Shown in pieces: positions 25,101 through 35,859 of a stretch of 64,000 bases of DNA (position 1 is its first letter; each line of letters starts with the position of its first letter). The position numbers and the translations under genes are program-made. Source of the DNA: Cliona cf. orientalis (lineage: Eukaryota; Porifera; Demospongiae; Clionaida; Clionaidae); contig OZ005705.1 in NCBI GenBank assembly GCA_963930775.1, positions 4,650,001 to 4,714,000 on the forward strand. The letters are read 5' to 3'. The notes beneath the pieces were generated by a model. That model worked only from the letters and a program-made list of their open reading frames with translations, was not told the DNA's origin and ran no database searches.

Positions 25101-25809
25101 GCTTTCAATGAACCTGGCTCCTCCCTCGTGTCTCGCACTAGAATCAAGTCATTGGCAGTGGACACCATTGAAGCCAATGCTAGGTTCTTTGGTGGTGACG
25201 TAACCAAAGTGCCCAAGTCTGCTCTGACAGTGGGCGTGGGAACTGTCATGGATGCTAGAGAGGTATAATCAAGTAATAAAACTGCGGAGTTTGATAGTGA
25301 ATTTCATAGCACTGTATACGTAGAAATTTTTACCGGGAAAAAAGTTTTTGTTCTGTGTTAAACATTGCATAGAGGATATGGCGACCTTTACTGCATTGGC
25401 GAAATTTTTTCCGCTAAGTTTTTCTGCAATACAAAGGAAGCTAGAGTTGGCGAAATTTTTATCCGGCGAATAGCTTTGCTTGGCCATTTCAGAGCCTCAC
25501 CAGCATGCTATAATTTTATATACCTTCCTTATTTTACTGATACCCCATGCAGCTTTTGGACACATGAATGTAGCAATAATTATCAATTTCATTCAGGTCA
25601 TGATTATAATAACAGGGGCCCACAAGGCATTTGCCCTGTACAAGGCTATTGAGGAGGGAGTGAGTCACATGTGGACTGTGTCGGCATTCCAGATGCACCC
25701 CAAAGCACTATTTGTCTGTGATGATGATGCCACACTTGAACTGAGAGTTAAGACTGTCAAATACTTTAAAGGTTTGATGGATGTTCATAACCAGCTTGTG
25801 AAGGATTAG
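22109..25809 (+). CDS. GNPDA: Glucosamine-6-phosphate deaminase/isomerase, complete
   Basis: Five exons, 22109-22232, 23916-24095, 24515-24619, 25078-25262 and 25597-25809 (stop 25807-25809), give 268 aa. The enzyme converts glucosamine 6-phosphate to fructose 6-phosphate and ammonia in the cytosol, feeding amino sugars into glycolysis. It is a NagB/Rossmann-like fold. The LGLPTGSTPLG phosphate loop is at 37-47. The catalytic set falls at the canonical NagB numbers: Asp72 in FNMDEY, and Asp141, His143 and Glu148 in [14 protein letters not shown]. Both EEKIKAAGG and [16 protein letters not shown] match animal GNPDA1/2 closely. It lacks the 15-20 residue C-terminal extension of vertebrate GNPDA1, ending at VHNQLVKD like bacterial NagB. 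Introns 1 and 2 carry MITEs. It is divergent from PDS5 across a short shared promoter. Confidence 0.97.
22520..22975. mobile_element. Long-inverted-repeat MITE in GNPDA intron 1
   Basis: Left arm 22520-22622 begins TAGTCTCGCGAGCCAGACCC and ends near GTTTGGATCCAT. The right arm, 22875-22975, begins ATGGATCCAAACGG and ends GTGTGAGGGTCTAGC. The arms of about 100 bp are imperfect inverted copies. The outermost bases of the right end have diverged, so target duplication cannot be judged. Its end is shared with the shorter palindromes at 27165, 50857, 59790 and 63628. Confidence 0.7.
24164..24326. mobile_element. 163-bp MITE with TA-flanked CCGTGTTTATGC ends
   Basis: TA|CCGTGTTTATGCAAATAG at the left pairs with CTATTAGCATAAACACGG|TA at the right. 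The repeat continues inward (AATGCAAGATC and AGCTTGCATT). It is located in GNPDA intron 2. The interior has GTGATGACCTTTACC, a motif shared with several other repeats. A partial second copy is at 11285-11445. Confidence 0.8.
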
Positions 25810-26600
25810 GCACCTAACAGTTTCTGTGTGGTGTTAGTGTATTGAGTTTGTATATTATTATTATGTCAGAATTCTGACACTATATTTTTCTGTTGGTTTC
25901 AGATAATAATAATATTATTATGAAATGATCCCTAGAATATAGCTTCATTTTATATGGTAAAGGGTCACTGTGACAATGTATATAAGTAGCATACTTATAT
26001 AATATGACATTGTAATCGTCAAATGCTTTATGGCATAACTTGAAAATGATAAACTTTAAAAAACCATTTTCCATATTCACCTGTATCTACCAAATTTCAC
26101 GATTCGATACCCTTACAATTTGATACTGTTTCAGAAAAGTAAATTGCTATATTAAATATACTAGGGATGTATATATATTATAGTAATAATTATTGTGAAA
26201 TATCCATAATAATAATATTATTGTTGTGATTTTCAATGTATTTAAGCGCAGGATCCTCATCACTGCCCTAACTGCTTGGGTTTACATTCAAGAAGATGAT
26301 GGGGAGGAATAGCTGCTATGATAGGCGTATATGACCTGGCCTGAATAATAATTATCATTATGCTACTAGCTATAATAAGGCAGCTATTCTGCTATACTTA
26401 TCACCCTGTGCACACATGCATGACATTTGGATGACTTTGCTATTGTAGTGCACTAGCTTTACAGCCATGTGCACAGAAGTATTTGCAACAGCAGCTGGCA
26501 CACAAAATATTACCCGGTAAACTATTATTATGATTGTCACTTAGTAGTTTTATTATTATTATTTAATATATCTACAACGAAAAATATTTTTCAGACGATC
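25810..26600. other. AT-rich stretch without a gene
   Basis: This is the 3' flank of GNPDA. It is AT-rich with many ATT/AAT triplet runs and no supportable exon. There is no clear AATAAA close behind the GNPDA stop; an ATTAAA lies about 340 bp downstream. Confidence 0.5.
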
Positions 26601-26796
26601 AATTTTCTTATATAGTCCGTGTCCTAACCTGGAGGGCATAAAAGATGCGCTCTCCTACACGTTCAGAAGACTCGGGATTGGGCAGAATTGTTGTGCCGTG
26701 TGCACAAACGAGGTTGCCAAGCCATACTATACTCGAGCTCGAGCGAGCGGCGCAAGCGCCGCGCGTTTCGACAGGCCTGCTTTGCAGGCCACCGAG

Positions 26797-27350
26797 TAGG
26801 CCTTGGCACATTATGCTCAAAAATTGAGCTATTATGCTTTGCTCCCATGCTCTAAGAATCACACCATTATGCTTCCTAGTCCTATGTAGCCCTGCTCTCA
26901 ATGTAACCCATTATGCTCATTTATAGTGACCTTTGACCGTGTCATGTGATCTCAATGGCCAAAACAGAGTGCTAATTTAAATGGCTATCAGTACAGTACA
27001 CAGTACAGTACACATGCACGTGTTCATGGCGACATGGCTTCAGCTTCACCACCAGTGGATACTGAGGCTGATAAAGATAGGAAAAGAGATGTTTGAATTT
27101 AACAACATTTTACTGTTTATAACTTTTGTACATGTACATTAATTTTTATTGTGATATTGACTCATTAGTCTCGCGCGCCACACCCCTCAATCACAAGGAA
27201 AGAGGTTTTCCTTGCGATTGAGGGGTGTGGCGCGCGAGACTAATTGACTCATTATGCTCACAAAATGTTGCTATTATGCTCAATTATGCTCAAGTCAGAG
27301 AAGAGAGCTATTATGCTCAAAATTATGCCGGCATAATGTGCCAAGGCCTA
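26797..27350. mobile_element. hAT-type MITE with 8-bp target duplication
   Basis: The element begins TAGGCCTTGGCACATTATGC and ends with its exact inverted copy GCATAATGTGCCAAGGCCTA. CCACCGAG is present directly on both sides (26789-26796 and 27351-27358), an 8-bp duplication typical of hAT transposition. The interior repeats ATTATGCTC many times. It carries a second, younger element at 27165-27243. There is no transposase, so it is non-autonomous. It is itself inserted in an older GC-rich stretch containing CTCGAGCGAG-like text on both sides. Confidence 0.88.
27165..27243. mobile_element. 79-bp palindromic element nested in the hAT MITE
   Basis: TTAGTCTCGCGCGCCACACC at the left and GGTGTGGCGCGCGAGACTAA at the right are perfect inverted repeats. 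They continue inward as CCTCAATC.../...GATTGAGG, so almost the whole element is a hairpin. TTGACTCA flanks it directly on both sides (27157-27164, 27244-27251), or ATTGACTCA if the terminal A is counted. It inserted after the hAT MITE, whose ATTATGCTC array it interrupts. Confidence 0.88.
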
Positions 27351-27434
27351 CCACCGAGCCTCGAGCGAAGCAATCCAACCAACACATTTGTTGTTGTCAC
27401 TCCATTTGTCTTCATGGATGGAGCTGGTAATTAA

Positions 27435-30400
27435 GGTACCATTTAATTGCGTGGGCGTGAGCGTCAGGATTGGCTAATTCAATTAGCGAATCGTGAAGGG
27501 GCGTGGCCGAAGAGGCCATACGAGTGCTTTTGGCCGCAGGTGGGCGTGTCCAGAATCGGCCAGGGATGATTATGCGCGTGTAATTAGCGACCGGAAATGG
27601 CCCCTGAAGAAAACACCGGTAATTGCCCACATCAAAGCAAGATCAAAGCATTCTTTCTTAACTATTAACCGCAACGACATTAAACACTAAGTAGTTAAAC
27701 ACTAAGTAGAAAAAAAAAGCATATTTAAATAATCTAATTCATGGGGGGATTGGGAGCACTTGGGGGGATAATTTTTATATGAGCACGCAGAATGGGTCAA
27801 AACTAGAGATTTGACCGGACAGATTTTTTATTCACACCTTACAATTAAAGTTATGGCCCTTTGAAGTTTTCCCATGTTTGTATAGGAAGCCATGCGTTTG
27901 CAATGTTTTCCACCCACGCGCTACGTGAGGGGCGGGGCCACGCGCGCGCACATTAACGTGACGACCATTACCCACTTTGATCAAAATTGATGTATAGGCT
28001 GCCTGCTTGCATTGTATGGCTCTACTATGCATCCAGCTCAACTATGTTGCCGTTTTTGGACAATTTTTTTTCTGCTTAGTGTTCAGGTCGCCTTGTTATA
28101 CACTAAGTAGAAAAAAAAAGTAAATTTAAATAATTAAATAATCTAATTCATGGGGGGTTTGGGAGCACTTGGGGGGATAATTTTTACATGGGCACGCAGA
28201 ATGGGTCGAAACTAGAGATTTGATGGAAGAGAATTTTGATTCACGCCTTAGAATTAAAGTTATGGCCCTTTGAAGTTTTCCCATATGTTTTTATAGGAAG
28301 CCATGCATTTGCAATGTTTTCTACGTGAGGGGCGGGGCCACGCGCGCACATCGACGTGACGACCATTACCCACTTTACTCAAATTGATGTATACGCTGCC
28401 TGCTTGCATTGTATGGCTCTACTATGCATCCAGCTCAATTATATGGTGGTTTTCGGATAATTTTTTTCTGCTTAGTGTCTGGTCTCCTTGAAAAAAAGAA
28501 AAGATTTAAATAATTAAATAATTAAATAATCTAATTCATGGGGGGTTTGGGAGTACTTGGGGAGATAATTTTTACATGGGCACGCAGAATGGGTCGAAAC
28601 TAGAGATTTGACCGGACAGATTTTTGATTCACACCTTACAATTAAAGTTACGGCCCTTTGAAGTTTCCCCATATGTTTGTACAGGGAAGCCATGCGTTTG
28701 CAATGTTTCTGCCCACGCGCTACGTGAGGGGCGGGGCCACGCGCGCACATAAACGTGACGACCATTACCAATTTTTTTGACAAAATTGAAATTTAGGCTG
28801 CCTGCTTGCATTGTATGGTTCCATTATGCACCCAGCTCGATTATATAGTGGTTTTTGGATAATTTTTTTTCTGCTTAGTGTTCAGGTCGCCTTGTTAAAC
28901 ACTAAGTAGAAATTAAACACTAAGTAGAAAAAAAACAAAAAAACTTAAATAATGTAATTCATGGGGGATTTGGGAGTATCTGGGGACATAATTTTTACAT
29001 GGGCACGCAGAATGAGTCGAAACTAGAGATTTGACCTGAAAGAATTTTGATTCACGCCTTAGAAATGAAGTTATGACCCTTTGAAGTTTCCCATATGTTT
29101 GTATAGGAAGCCATGCGTTTGCAATGTTTCCGCCCACGCGCTACGTGAGGGGCGGGGCCACGCGCGCACATAAACGTGACGACCTTTACCAACTTTTTGA
29201 CAAAATTGAAATTTAGCCTGCCTGCTTGCATTGTATAGTTCCACTATGCACCTAGCTCGATTATATGGTGGTTTTTGGACAATTTTTTTTTCTGCTTAGT
29301 GTTCAGGTCGCCTTGAAAAAAAAGAATTTAAATAATTAAATAAATAATCTAATTCGTGGGGGTTTGGGAGTACTTGGGGACATAACTTTTACATGGGCAC
29401 GCAGAATGGGTCGAAACTAGAAATTTGACCTGAAAGAATTTTGATTCACGCCTTTGAATTGAAGTTACGGCCCTTTGAAGTTTTCCCATATGTTTGTATA
29501 GGGAAGCCATACGTTTGCAATGTTTTCCGCCCACGCGCTACGTGAAAAACGGGGAATCCCCGTTAGGCGCGCGCACATAAACGTGACGACCTTTACCTAA
29601 TTTGGTCAAAATTGGAGTATAGGGTGCCTGCTTGCATTGTATGGCTCTACTAAGCATCCAGCTCAACTATGTGGCGGTTTTCGAACAATTTTTTTTTTCT
29701 GCTTAGTGTTCTGGTCGCCTTGTTAAACACTAAGTAGAAAAAAAAAAAGATTTTTAATTAATTAATTCAGGGGGGAACTGGGAGCACTTGGGGACATAAT
29801 TTTTGTACCGGCGCGCAGAATGGATCGAATGCAGAAATTTGACCTTCAGGAATTTTGATTCACGCCTTAGAATCAAAGTTACGGCCCTTTGAAGTTTCCC
29901 CATATGTTTGTACAGGGAAGCCATGTGTTTGCAATGTTTCCGCCCACGCGCTACGTGAAAAACGGGGAATCCCCGTTAGGCGCGCGCACACAAACGTGAC
30001 GACCTTTACCTACTTTGGTCAAAATTGGAGTATAGGGTGCCTGCTTGCATTGTATGGCTCTACTAAGCATCTAGCTCAACTATGTGGTGGTTTTGGACAA
30101 TTTTTTTTCTGCTTAGTGTTCAGGTCGCCTTGAAAAAAAAAAAAAAAAAAAAAAAAGCTTAATTAGGCCTAATTAAGCATGTGGGCGTGTTCCTGGCACT
30201 GTGTGGAGTGTGTGCATGTGCGTTAATGCAGGTTTTATTGCTTCCGATTGGGCGTGGCCTCACGGGCCAGTGCTTGGATATCGGCGCCTAAGACTTGACC
30301 TCGGCGATAGGTGGGCGTGTCCCGGATGCGGTGGTGACCTTTGAACCCCGGCAGGAGGTCAAAGGTGAGGCCATGTCAGTTAATGAGGCACTGTACGCCG

Positions 30401-30879
30401 GTGCGATCGAGGGGACCGTACGGCTGGACGGAAGCTGACGATGGTTTGAAGCGGATGTGGTTGCGATGACGTGTTGTTACTCCGCCCACACAGGAAATGA
30501 GGTGAGCTCTTGTGTGGGCGGTGTGGCAGAACGGCCTCTAAGTGTTTGTGTGCGTTTTGGCCTTGAGGAAGCTGTGGGTTTTAATTGGGATTGATTGTGG
30601 GCTTCCGGTGGACATCCGGTGGCCAGTCGGCACTTGATTGAAAATGGTGGTCCTTGAGGCACAGGGTGGTGATGTTTTGGGCGTGGCCTGGCCCCTCCCT
30701 TCCGGCTCGGCTTCCGGTCCATGGAGGATATTAAATGAACACTTCCGGCTCTAGCAGCCACACCCCTGAGACCTGTGCAATTAAAAGGGCGTGGTTACAC
30801 AACATGCACCTCACTAATGACTTTGATGTGGTTTAGGTGTCATATCCCCCACCTCACGCCCACGCAATTAAATGGTACC
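27435..30879. mobile_element. 3.4-kb TTAA-flanked non-autonomous transposon, copy 1
   Basis: The left end is GGTACCATTTAATTGCGTGG and the right end is its inverted copy CCACGCAATTAAATGGTACC; the match covers about 27 bp. TTAA lies immediately outside on both sides (27431-27434, 30880-30883), as for piggyBac-type insertion. No transposase frame was recognised. The left 250 bp and right 740 bp are shared with copy 2 (38241-39665). Between them sit about six tandem ~400-bp units (27684-30132) where copy 2 has one. The right part is GC-rich with repeated GGGCGTGG and CTTCCGG. It was inserted beside the hAT MITE. Confidence 0.85.
27684..30132. repeat. Tandem array of about six ~400-bp units
   Basis: Units start near 27684, 28095, 28494, 28896, 29317 and 29721. 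Each begins ACACTAAGTAGAAAAAA (sometimes eroded to a poly-A run) and ends TTTTTTCTGCTTAGTGT, so each unit has its own inverted ends, followed by a short TCAGGTCGCCTTG linker. The conserved core reads GTTACGGCCCTTTGAAGTTT, then CATATGTTTGTA, GCGTTTGCAATGTTT, CACGCGCTACGTG and GTGACGACC. Units 1-4 carry GGGGCGGGGCCACGCGCG after CTACGTGA. Units 5-6 carry a hairpin AACGGGGAATCCCCGTT instead. There is no coding frame through the array. Confidence 0.85.
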
Positions 30880-30883
30880 TTAA

Positions 30884-31692
30884 ATTTTGTTTGAAGGTAT
30901 TCGTCCAGATATACCCAGAAGCATCAACTTCTTTGCCGATGTCTCGATGTAATTCGTTAGCTGGGGTTGCACTGTGCTCTAGGCACCCTCGGCCGCTGGG
31001 CTAGCAACGAGAATGGCACATGCAAGAACTTGACGAAGATTGACAGGAGTGAGACACTGATTAATTTATTATAAGGAATTGTTTTTTGTTGTTGTTGTTA
31101 TTGTTTTCTGTTCTGTGATTCCCAAATTTAATGCTTTGATCTTTTCTATTTTTAGCATTTTTATGATGTCTGCTCTTTGTCATGGTCTGGTGGTAGATTC
31201 GACGTTCGAGCGGAGTGCGAGTTTGATCAGCTACTCTTGGCCTCCAGTGAGGGGTGCGGTCTTCATCTGCGCATGCGCACTATACTAAATGGCACTCGAT
31301 TGTACTATAATAATATATAGCATGCTGTTAGTAGTGTTCAGCCACATTATCCCATGATTGTGACATCAAACATACTTGTAATACAATAATATTATTATAC
31401 CACACTGTTTCAAGCTCATTATAGCACATATTTAATGACTTATAGTAGAGCACACTTGTTTGATACCTTTGCTTCTCAATTAACGTTGCTAATTAGTAGC
31501 ATAACTACCGAAGTTTAGTTGTAGACATTGCACATCAGTGAGTACACACATGCCAACAATACTTGTGTGTGCCATAGTAAGACTGTTCCTATACACAAGA
31601 AGTAAGGAACACTTCTGCAAATTTCCAAAATAAGGAGAAATACAGCCACTTTCTTTACTTGAAGGATTCATATTCTCAAAAGCTAATAGGGT
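30884..31692. other. Flank upstream of membrane-protein copy A
   Basis: No gene was recognised. From about 31495 the sequence (AGCATAACTACCGAAGTTT onward) is homologous to the flanks at 43847-44012 and 40855-41000, so it is the 5' flank of the duplicated unit rather than unrelated DNA. Confidence 0.6.
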
Positions 31693-33721
31693 ATGAAATT
31701 GCTGAGTGGAGAAATGGTGGTGGTGGTAGCCTTGTTCACTGGTTTGATTTACTCAGTCCTAGCTTCTGACGATGTTTGCTCTCATCCTTGGACAATTGTT
31801 AGTGAAGACAATGGAACCACAAAATGTGAGTGTGGAGACACAGTGCATGGGATAGTTAGGTGTGATTCTAATACATTTCAGCTGCAAGTCTTGGAATCAT
31901 ATTGTATGACACACAGTGATGCGCAAGGTACCACAGTTGGTCACTGCATAGTGACATTTCTTCACTTGTATACAACTTTGTAATGTCTCTACTCTGAATG
32001 ATGCCATGTGTGGTAGTCTTCACAGGACTGGTCAGATGTGTGGTGGCTGTGAGAAAGGCTATGCTCTCATTTAAGCCCCCCGTGCATGCAATCCACATAT
32101 TGACACCTCAATTATTGGGAATGGCAACAGCAGTGCGAGCCGAGCCAGCAAAGTATAATGACGAACATCATAGTGTATTAAGTACTAATACACAAAGAAA
32201 TAATAATAAGCCTAACAGTAACTGGGATGGGCTGTGAGTATTGCACTTTTAATTTTGGCTATGCTAGCCAACATAGCCATGGAAAAAAAACCTCTCCAAA
32301 AAACCTCGTTCATTGAGGAAAAATAAGAGAGGAAAAAAACTGGAAAGAAAAGCATCCCAGGCTATAATTAAATAGTAACAGTGACAAAACTATAATAGCC
32401 ATTCCTGTGCCAGTCCGTGTATATAATATATACAGAGCTTGCAGTTGGTCCTGGTCTCTTGTGCATCACTACCGATAGCCACTCCAGGGATGTTGATGCT
32501 TCACGTCCATATCTTCTGCATTTCACTCAAGAACAATGTGCAGTAAGTGCCACCCCCAAACGAATTAATAATAATTATATTATTATTGTTACCTTTAGAA
32601 ACTTTGCTGGGCAACAATGGAACTGTTGCGAGAGTGGCTATTTCCAACCCCGCAAGCCCATTTTATGCCAACACGCTGTCTCTGCCAGCTTAACTGGATT
32701 CAGCCATGCAGCCCTTGCTTGTCTCTGTCTTGTCTTTCAAGAATGCAATTATAAGCGCTAGCTAGCTGCCAGGCGCCACCGCCCACCTTATGCGCATGCG
32801 CACTATATGCATGCAGCTATAGTGCAGCAATAAGAGCTTATTTTCTGCCTAATTCACTACTGCAACACTCAAACGTCAGAAAATATACCTCCTCCTGTCT
32901 ACTCCTATAGTTTGACTTGTGTTGATTGTTCTGAGTACAAATATCACTGGCTAAAGTTTATTGCCATTGCACTAATGCCACTGACCACCTTTTATATAGC
33001 AGTATTGATCGGTCTTAGAATTAGTGCATTGTCACCAAATTTGGAAGTCTGTAGCTATAATACTTTGTCAACTGATAAGTGCCCCTGGTTCAGTGAGAGT
33101 TTACAGTCTTTATCTTCCTCTAATGCCCTTGACTCTTCTTAGGCTGACACAACTGATATTGTCCCTCTATGGTGTTTGGAATTTGGACTTCTTTCGTACT
33201 ATGTACACACCATTCTGCTTGCACCCTGATCTGACAACACTGCAAATACTGATCCTCGACTACACAGTTGCAGTCTATCCACTGTTGCTGATTTTCATCA
33301 CCTACATCTGTGTATCATTGCATGATCGCTACAGGGTGTTAGTTCTGCTTTGGGGTCCATTTTATCGATGTTTTGCCCGTATTCGCAGGGAGTGGTACAT
33401 TCGTAAATCTCTTGTTGATGTATTTGCCACTTTTCTACTATTATCGTATGTGAAAATACTCAATGTTTCCATTTCTCTTTTGATCCCAACTGCTTTATAC
33501 AATGTACATGGTCAGAAACTTCCTGAATATGTCCTTTATTTAGATGGCACAATCCAATATTTGAGCAAGATATCACATTCCTTATGCTATTCTTGCAATT
33601 TTTATGCTATCAATATTCAACATTTTTCCTATTATTGTTCTTAGTTTCTATCCCTGTCGATGTTTTCAGCGATGCTTGAATCACTTTCCATGCCAGGTGC
33701 AAGCACTACAGGTATCTATCA
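31693..33721 (+). pseudogene. Membrane-protein array copy A, decayed and interrupted
   Basis: This starts with a signal-peptide-like MKLLSGEMVVVVALFTGLIY, then a Cys-rich ectodomain with CSHPWTIVSEDNGTTKCECG and MCGSLHRTGQMCGGCEKGYA. It breaks off at 32066 at an insertion of about 825 bp. It resumes at about 32890 with PPVYSYSLTCVDCSEYKYHW and the membrane part WNLDFFRTMYTPFCLHP, EWYIRKSLVDVFATFLLLSY and LNHFPCQVQALQ. It stops near 33721, where unrelated sequence begins. A stop after the first 96 residues and several frame changes (near 33050, 33130 and 33580) confirm decay. It is closest to copy D (44013-45725), sharing most of its sequence base for base. The last three membrane segments and the C-terminus are missing. 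Confidence 0.85.
32436..32764 (+). other. Two exon-like pieces inside the insertion in copy A
   Basis: Within the 825-bp insertion, 32436-32542 follows an AG acceptor (TATACAG) and ends at a GTAAGTG donor. 32599-32764 follows TTACCTTTAG and reads in frame to TAA. The joined text includes DSHSRDVDASRPYLLHF, then TQEQCAKLCWATMELLREWL, and looks like folded-protein sequence. I do not recognise the parent gene. It may be a host-gene fragment carried by a transposon or a small segmental insertion. No terminal repeats were identified for the insertion. Confidence 0.4.
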
Positions 33722-33821
33722 AGGTCAAGAGCCGGTCTCAGACTCCATGCACCTCTACGATTGAGGGGCCGATATCATGCATGTATGCACTACATTGATG
33801 ACCTTTTACCACATGCACCAT
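33722..33821. repeat. Short dispersed repeat at the copy A breakpoint
   Basis: GATGACCTTTTACCACATGC followed by ACCATTCAACT resembles 56168-56200 (GACGACTCTTTACCATATGC then ACCATTACACT). It lies at the junction between the truncated membrane-protein copy and the NTPase remnant. Confidence 0.45.
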
Positions 33822-35293
33822 TCAACTATATAATAATATTATAGGGATATGGTCATTACAACATTGAGTATTCCTATCTAGCAGTAATTCCTCCCTTAAA
33901 AAAAGTTTCAAAGTAATATTTGGTGAAGTGTGAATGAAACGAGATTTCCAATTGATCAATAAAAAGGTGTTAATGGCATTTATCAACTCGAGATCTTTTG
34001 TATCAAGTTCCTCGATAAAGGATTTATATTCTTCCAGTGTGAGTGTGCCAGTGGTGGAATCGATAAGACTACGAGCAATCCTGTGAACAACAGTGAGAAC
34101 TCTCTTTGGTAGTGCATGTAATAGTGTTTTTTTTTCAAAGTTCGGTCGAAGTGCCAACAATAATCGCTGTTCCAGTGTTTTGTTCCCACCATTTCCACGT
34201 TGCGAGAGGACCTTAGAAGCAGACAACAAATCAATAAAACGTCCACCTACTAGTTTTACCACAGTTGCTAGTTCATCGCTTGAAGCATCGTTGCACAAAC
34301 AAGTTAAATGGTCCAAAGCTTGTTCATCCGTTATGTCACCTATGACTAATGTCACCTATGACTACCCTACCAATAATCTTGATGCAGACGATCGAGAGCT
34401 CATTAAATTTGGTATGAGGCTATCACTGCTAGCAAATGCCACAATAACCAGCTTATCATCGGACATATGCTTGCAGTGTCCTGCAACAGCTGCATTAAAC
34501 TCCTGCTGCTTCAATATTTGCGATAGATTGTCAAACACCACTATAGGAACATACTGTTTGTTCACGATGATCTCAGCAGCAGCTTTTTGTAATAATATAA
34601 TTATAGTCAAGGCAAACTTAAGACAAGAGTGTGGGTTATCAGGACAAACTTGTAAGGGTAACTTCAGATAGGAGTACAATATTGCCGAAAACCCACACAG
34701 TACTCATCGATTCTTAGCGATCAATACAAACTCTCATAGATACATCACCATCGACACCCACTGGAACATACAAAACACTGGGCCCAATTTCAATCAATGC
34801 CTGTCTAACAATCGTCGTTTTTCCGCAGCCATGTTGTCCTTCAATGAAGAAGTAACCCCCTGGGTGAAGAGGCTCATCATCCACTGATTGTGATCTTAGC
34901 AGGTCCTGAATATTACGTATTACACCATTTCTTGGTATATATATAGCAGGAAACAGAAGTGTTCGGTACCCCCACACTAATTGCAGCTTTTGCATTTGGT
35001 ACTATGCAAACTGTGTCGAGCAGAAATGAAATCACCAAACAGATAGGGAGAGCTGTCGTCATCATCACAGTAGTAATAACCTTTATAATTTTCTCATTTG
35101 CACACATGAATATAGGCAACATGCATCCCAGGACAATGGTGAAAATGGCAGTTTTCAATAAAAGCCACACGACAGAAACCTTTAAAACACCATACAGAAC
35201 CCTAAGATACCTTGCGTTTGGCGTATAAATGAGGTAGGTAGCAGATTTCGTGGTAACAGACAGACAGACAGACAGAGACACACACACACACAC
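33822..35293 (-). pseudogene. Broken P-loop NTPase gene with N-terminal membrane segments
   Basis: Reading the minus strand downward, 35293-34960 has two hydrophobic stretches (FTIVLGCMLPIFMC and MTTALPICLVISFLLDTV). 34960-34714 has YIPRNGVIRNIQDLLRS and a Walker A loop GYFFIEGQHGCGKTTIVRQA. 34679-34362 has a Walker B-like YVPIVVFDNL. 34355-33822 has GDITDEQALDHLTCLCNDA and a helical C-terminal region (KTLLHALPKRVLTVVHRIA). The frame changes near 34960, 34700 and 34360, so no single open frame remains. The GxHGCGKTT plus 'RNGV..I' layout resembles the ATPases found beside Crinkler-like and related expanded eukaryotic proteins; this is resemblance only. It lies next to the truncated copy A. 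Whether it was a host gene or a mobile-element gene is undecided. Confidence 0.6.
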
Positions 35294-35415
35294 ACAGAAC
35301 GACTACCGTAACCTCACGGCGCATGCGCGCCAATGGTTAAATAGAAAAAGTATAAGCAATGGTCAGCCAAAAGTGCATTAGCAGTCAGATGTGCAAAAGT
35401 ACTGTGCTTTGCAGG

Positions 35416-35848
35416 TCAATCCGACTCCCCTACCTGACGCTGAACATGTCTCAGTTCAAACTCTGCCTGGGGAGTTTGCAGTATAGTTGCAACTTGCCTC
35501 ATTGAAGCTGACGAGTGTGCAGAGTATGAAGGCATACTATCGTATACTTCCACTACCCCAGGAGGAGTGAGAATATTTGAGGCACAAATCCAATGGCTCT
35601 GTGAAATATTCATTATCTGGACAAAGTTTTTGGCACCTGAACAATACTTACTAGCAGCAGCTACTATAGTATCCTGAAGGCCATTGACAGTAGGATTGGG
35701 ATTGCAAAAGCTTATTAGCAGCATTAACATGTTTATCACTGAGCCATTTCCCATTGACTAGGGCTTCCTTGTCCTGATTGGTCAAAGCCAAGTCTTTGAG
35801 CCAGAAGCTAAGCAAACAAGAATTATCACTGCCACTACTGACACTCAA
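35416..35848 (-). pseudogene. Ulp1/C48-like protease fragment, broken
   Basis: The minus strand encodes pieces of a cysteine-protease-like domain. WLKDLALTNQDKEALVNGKW precedes LSDKHVNAANKLLQSQ, and later come MNISQSHWICASNIL (HW pair) and GVVEVYDSMPSYS (Asp). The order fits the Ulp1/adenain-like (C48) fold, which occurs in host SUMO proteases and in several classes of large mobile element. The copy is broken and incomplete, with the cysteine end not seen. I treat it as a fossil, probably mobile-element derived; family unresolved. Confidence 0.5.
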
Positions 35849-35859
35849 AGGAGTGTCAG

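Noticed and set aside
27684-30132. CRISPR-like regular direct repeats
   Set aside because: Units are about 400 bp and largely identical throughout. They have inverted ends and are bounded by TTAA transposon ends, so there are no unique spacers.
31079-31288. 69-codon frame starting with a hydrophobic stretch
   Set aside because: It lies in the duplicated-flank region before copy A. It shows no similarity to other copies and no domain.
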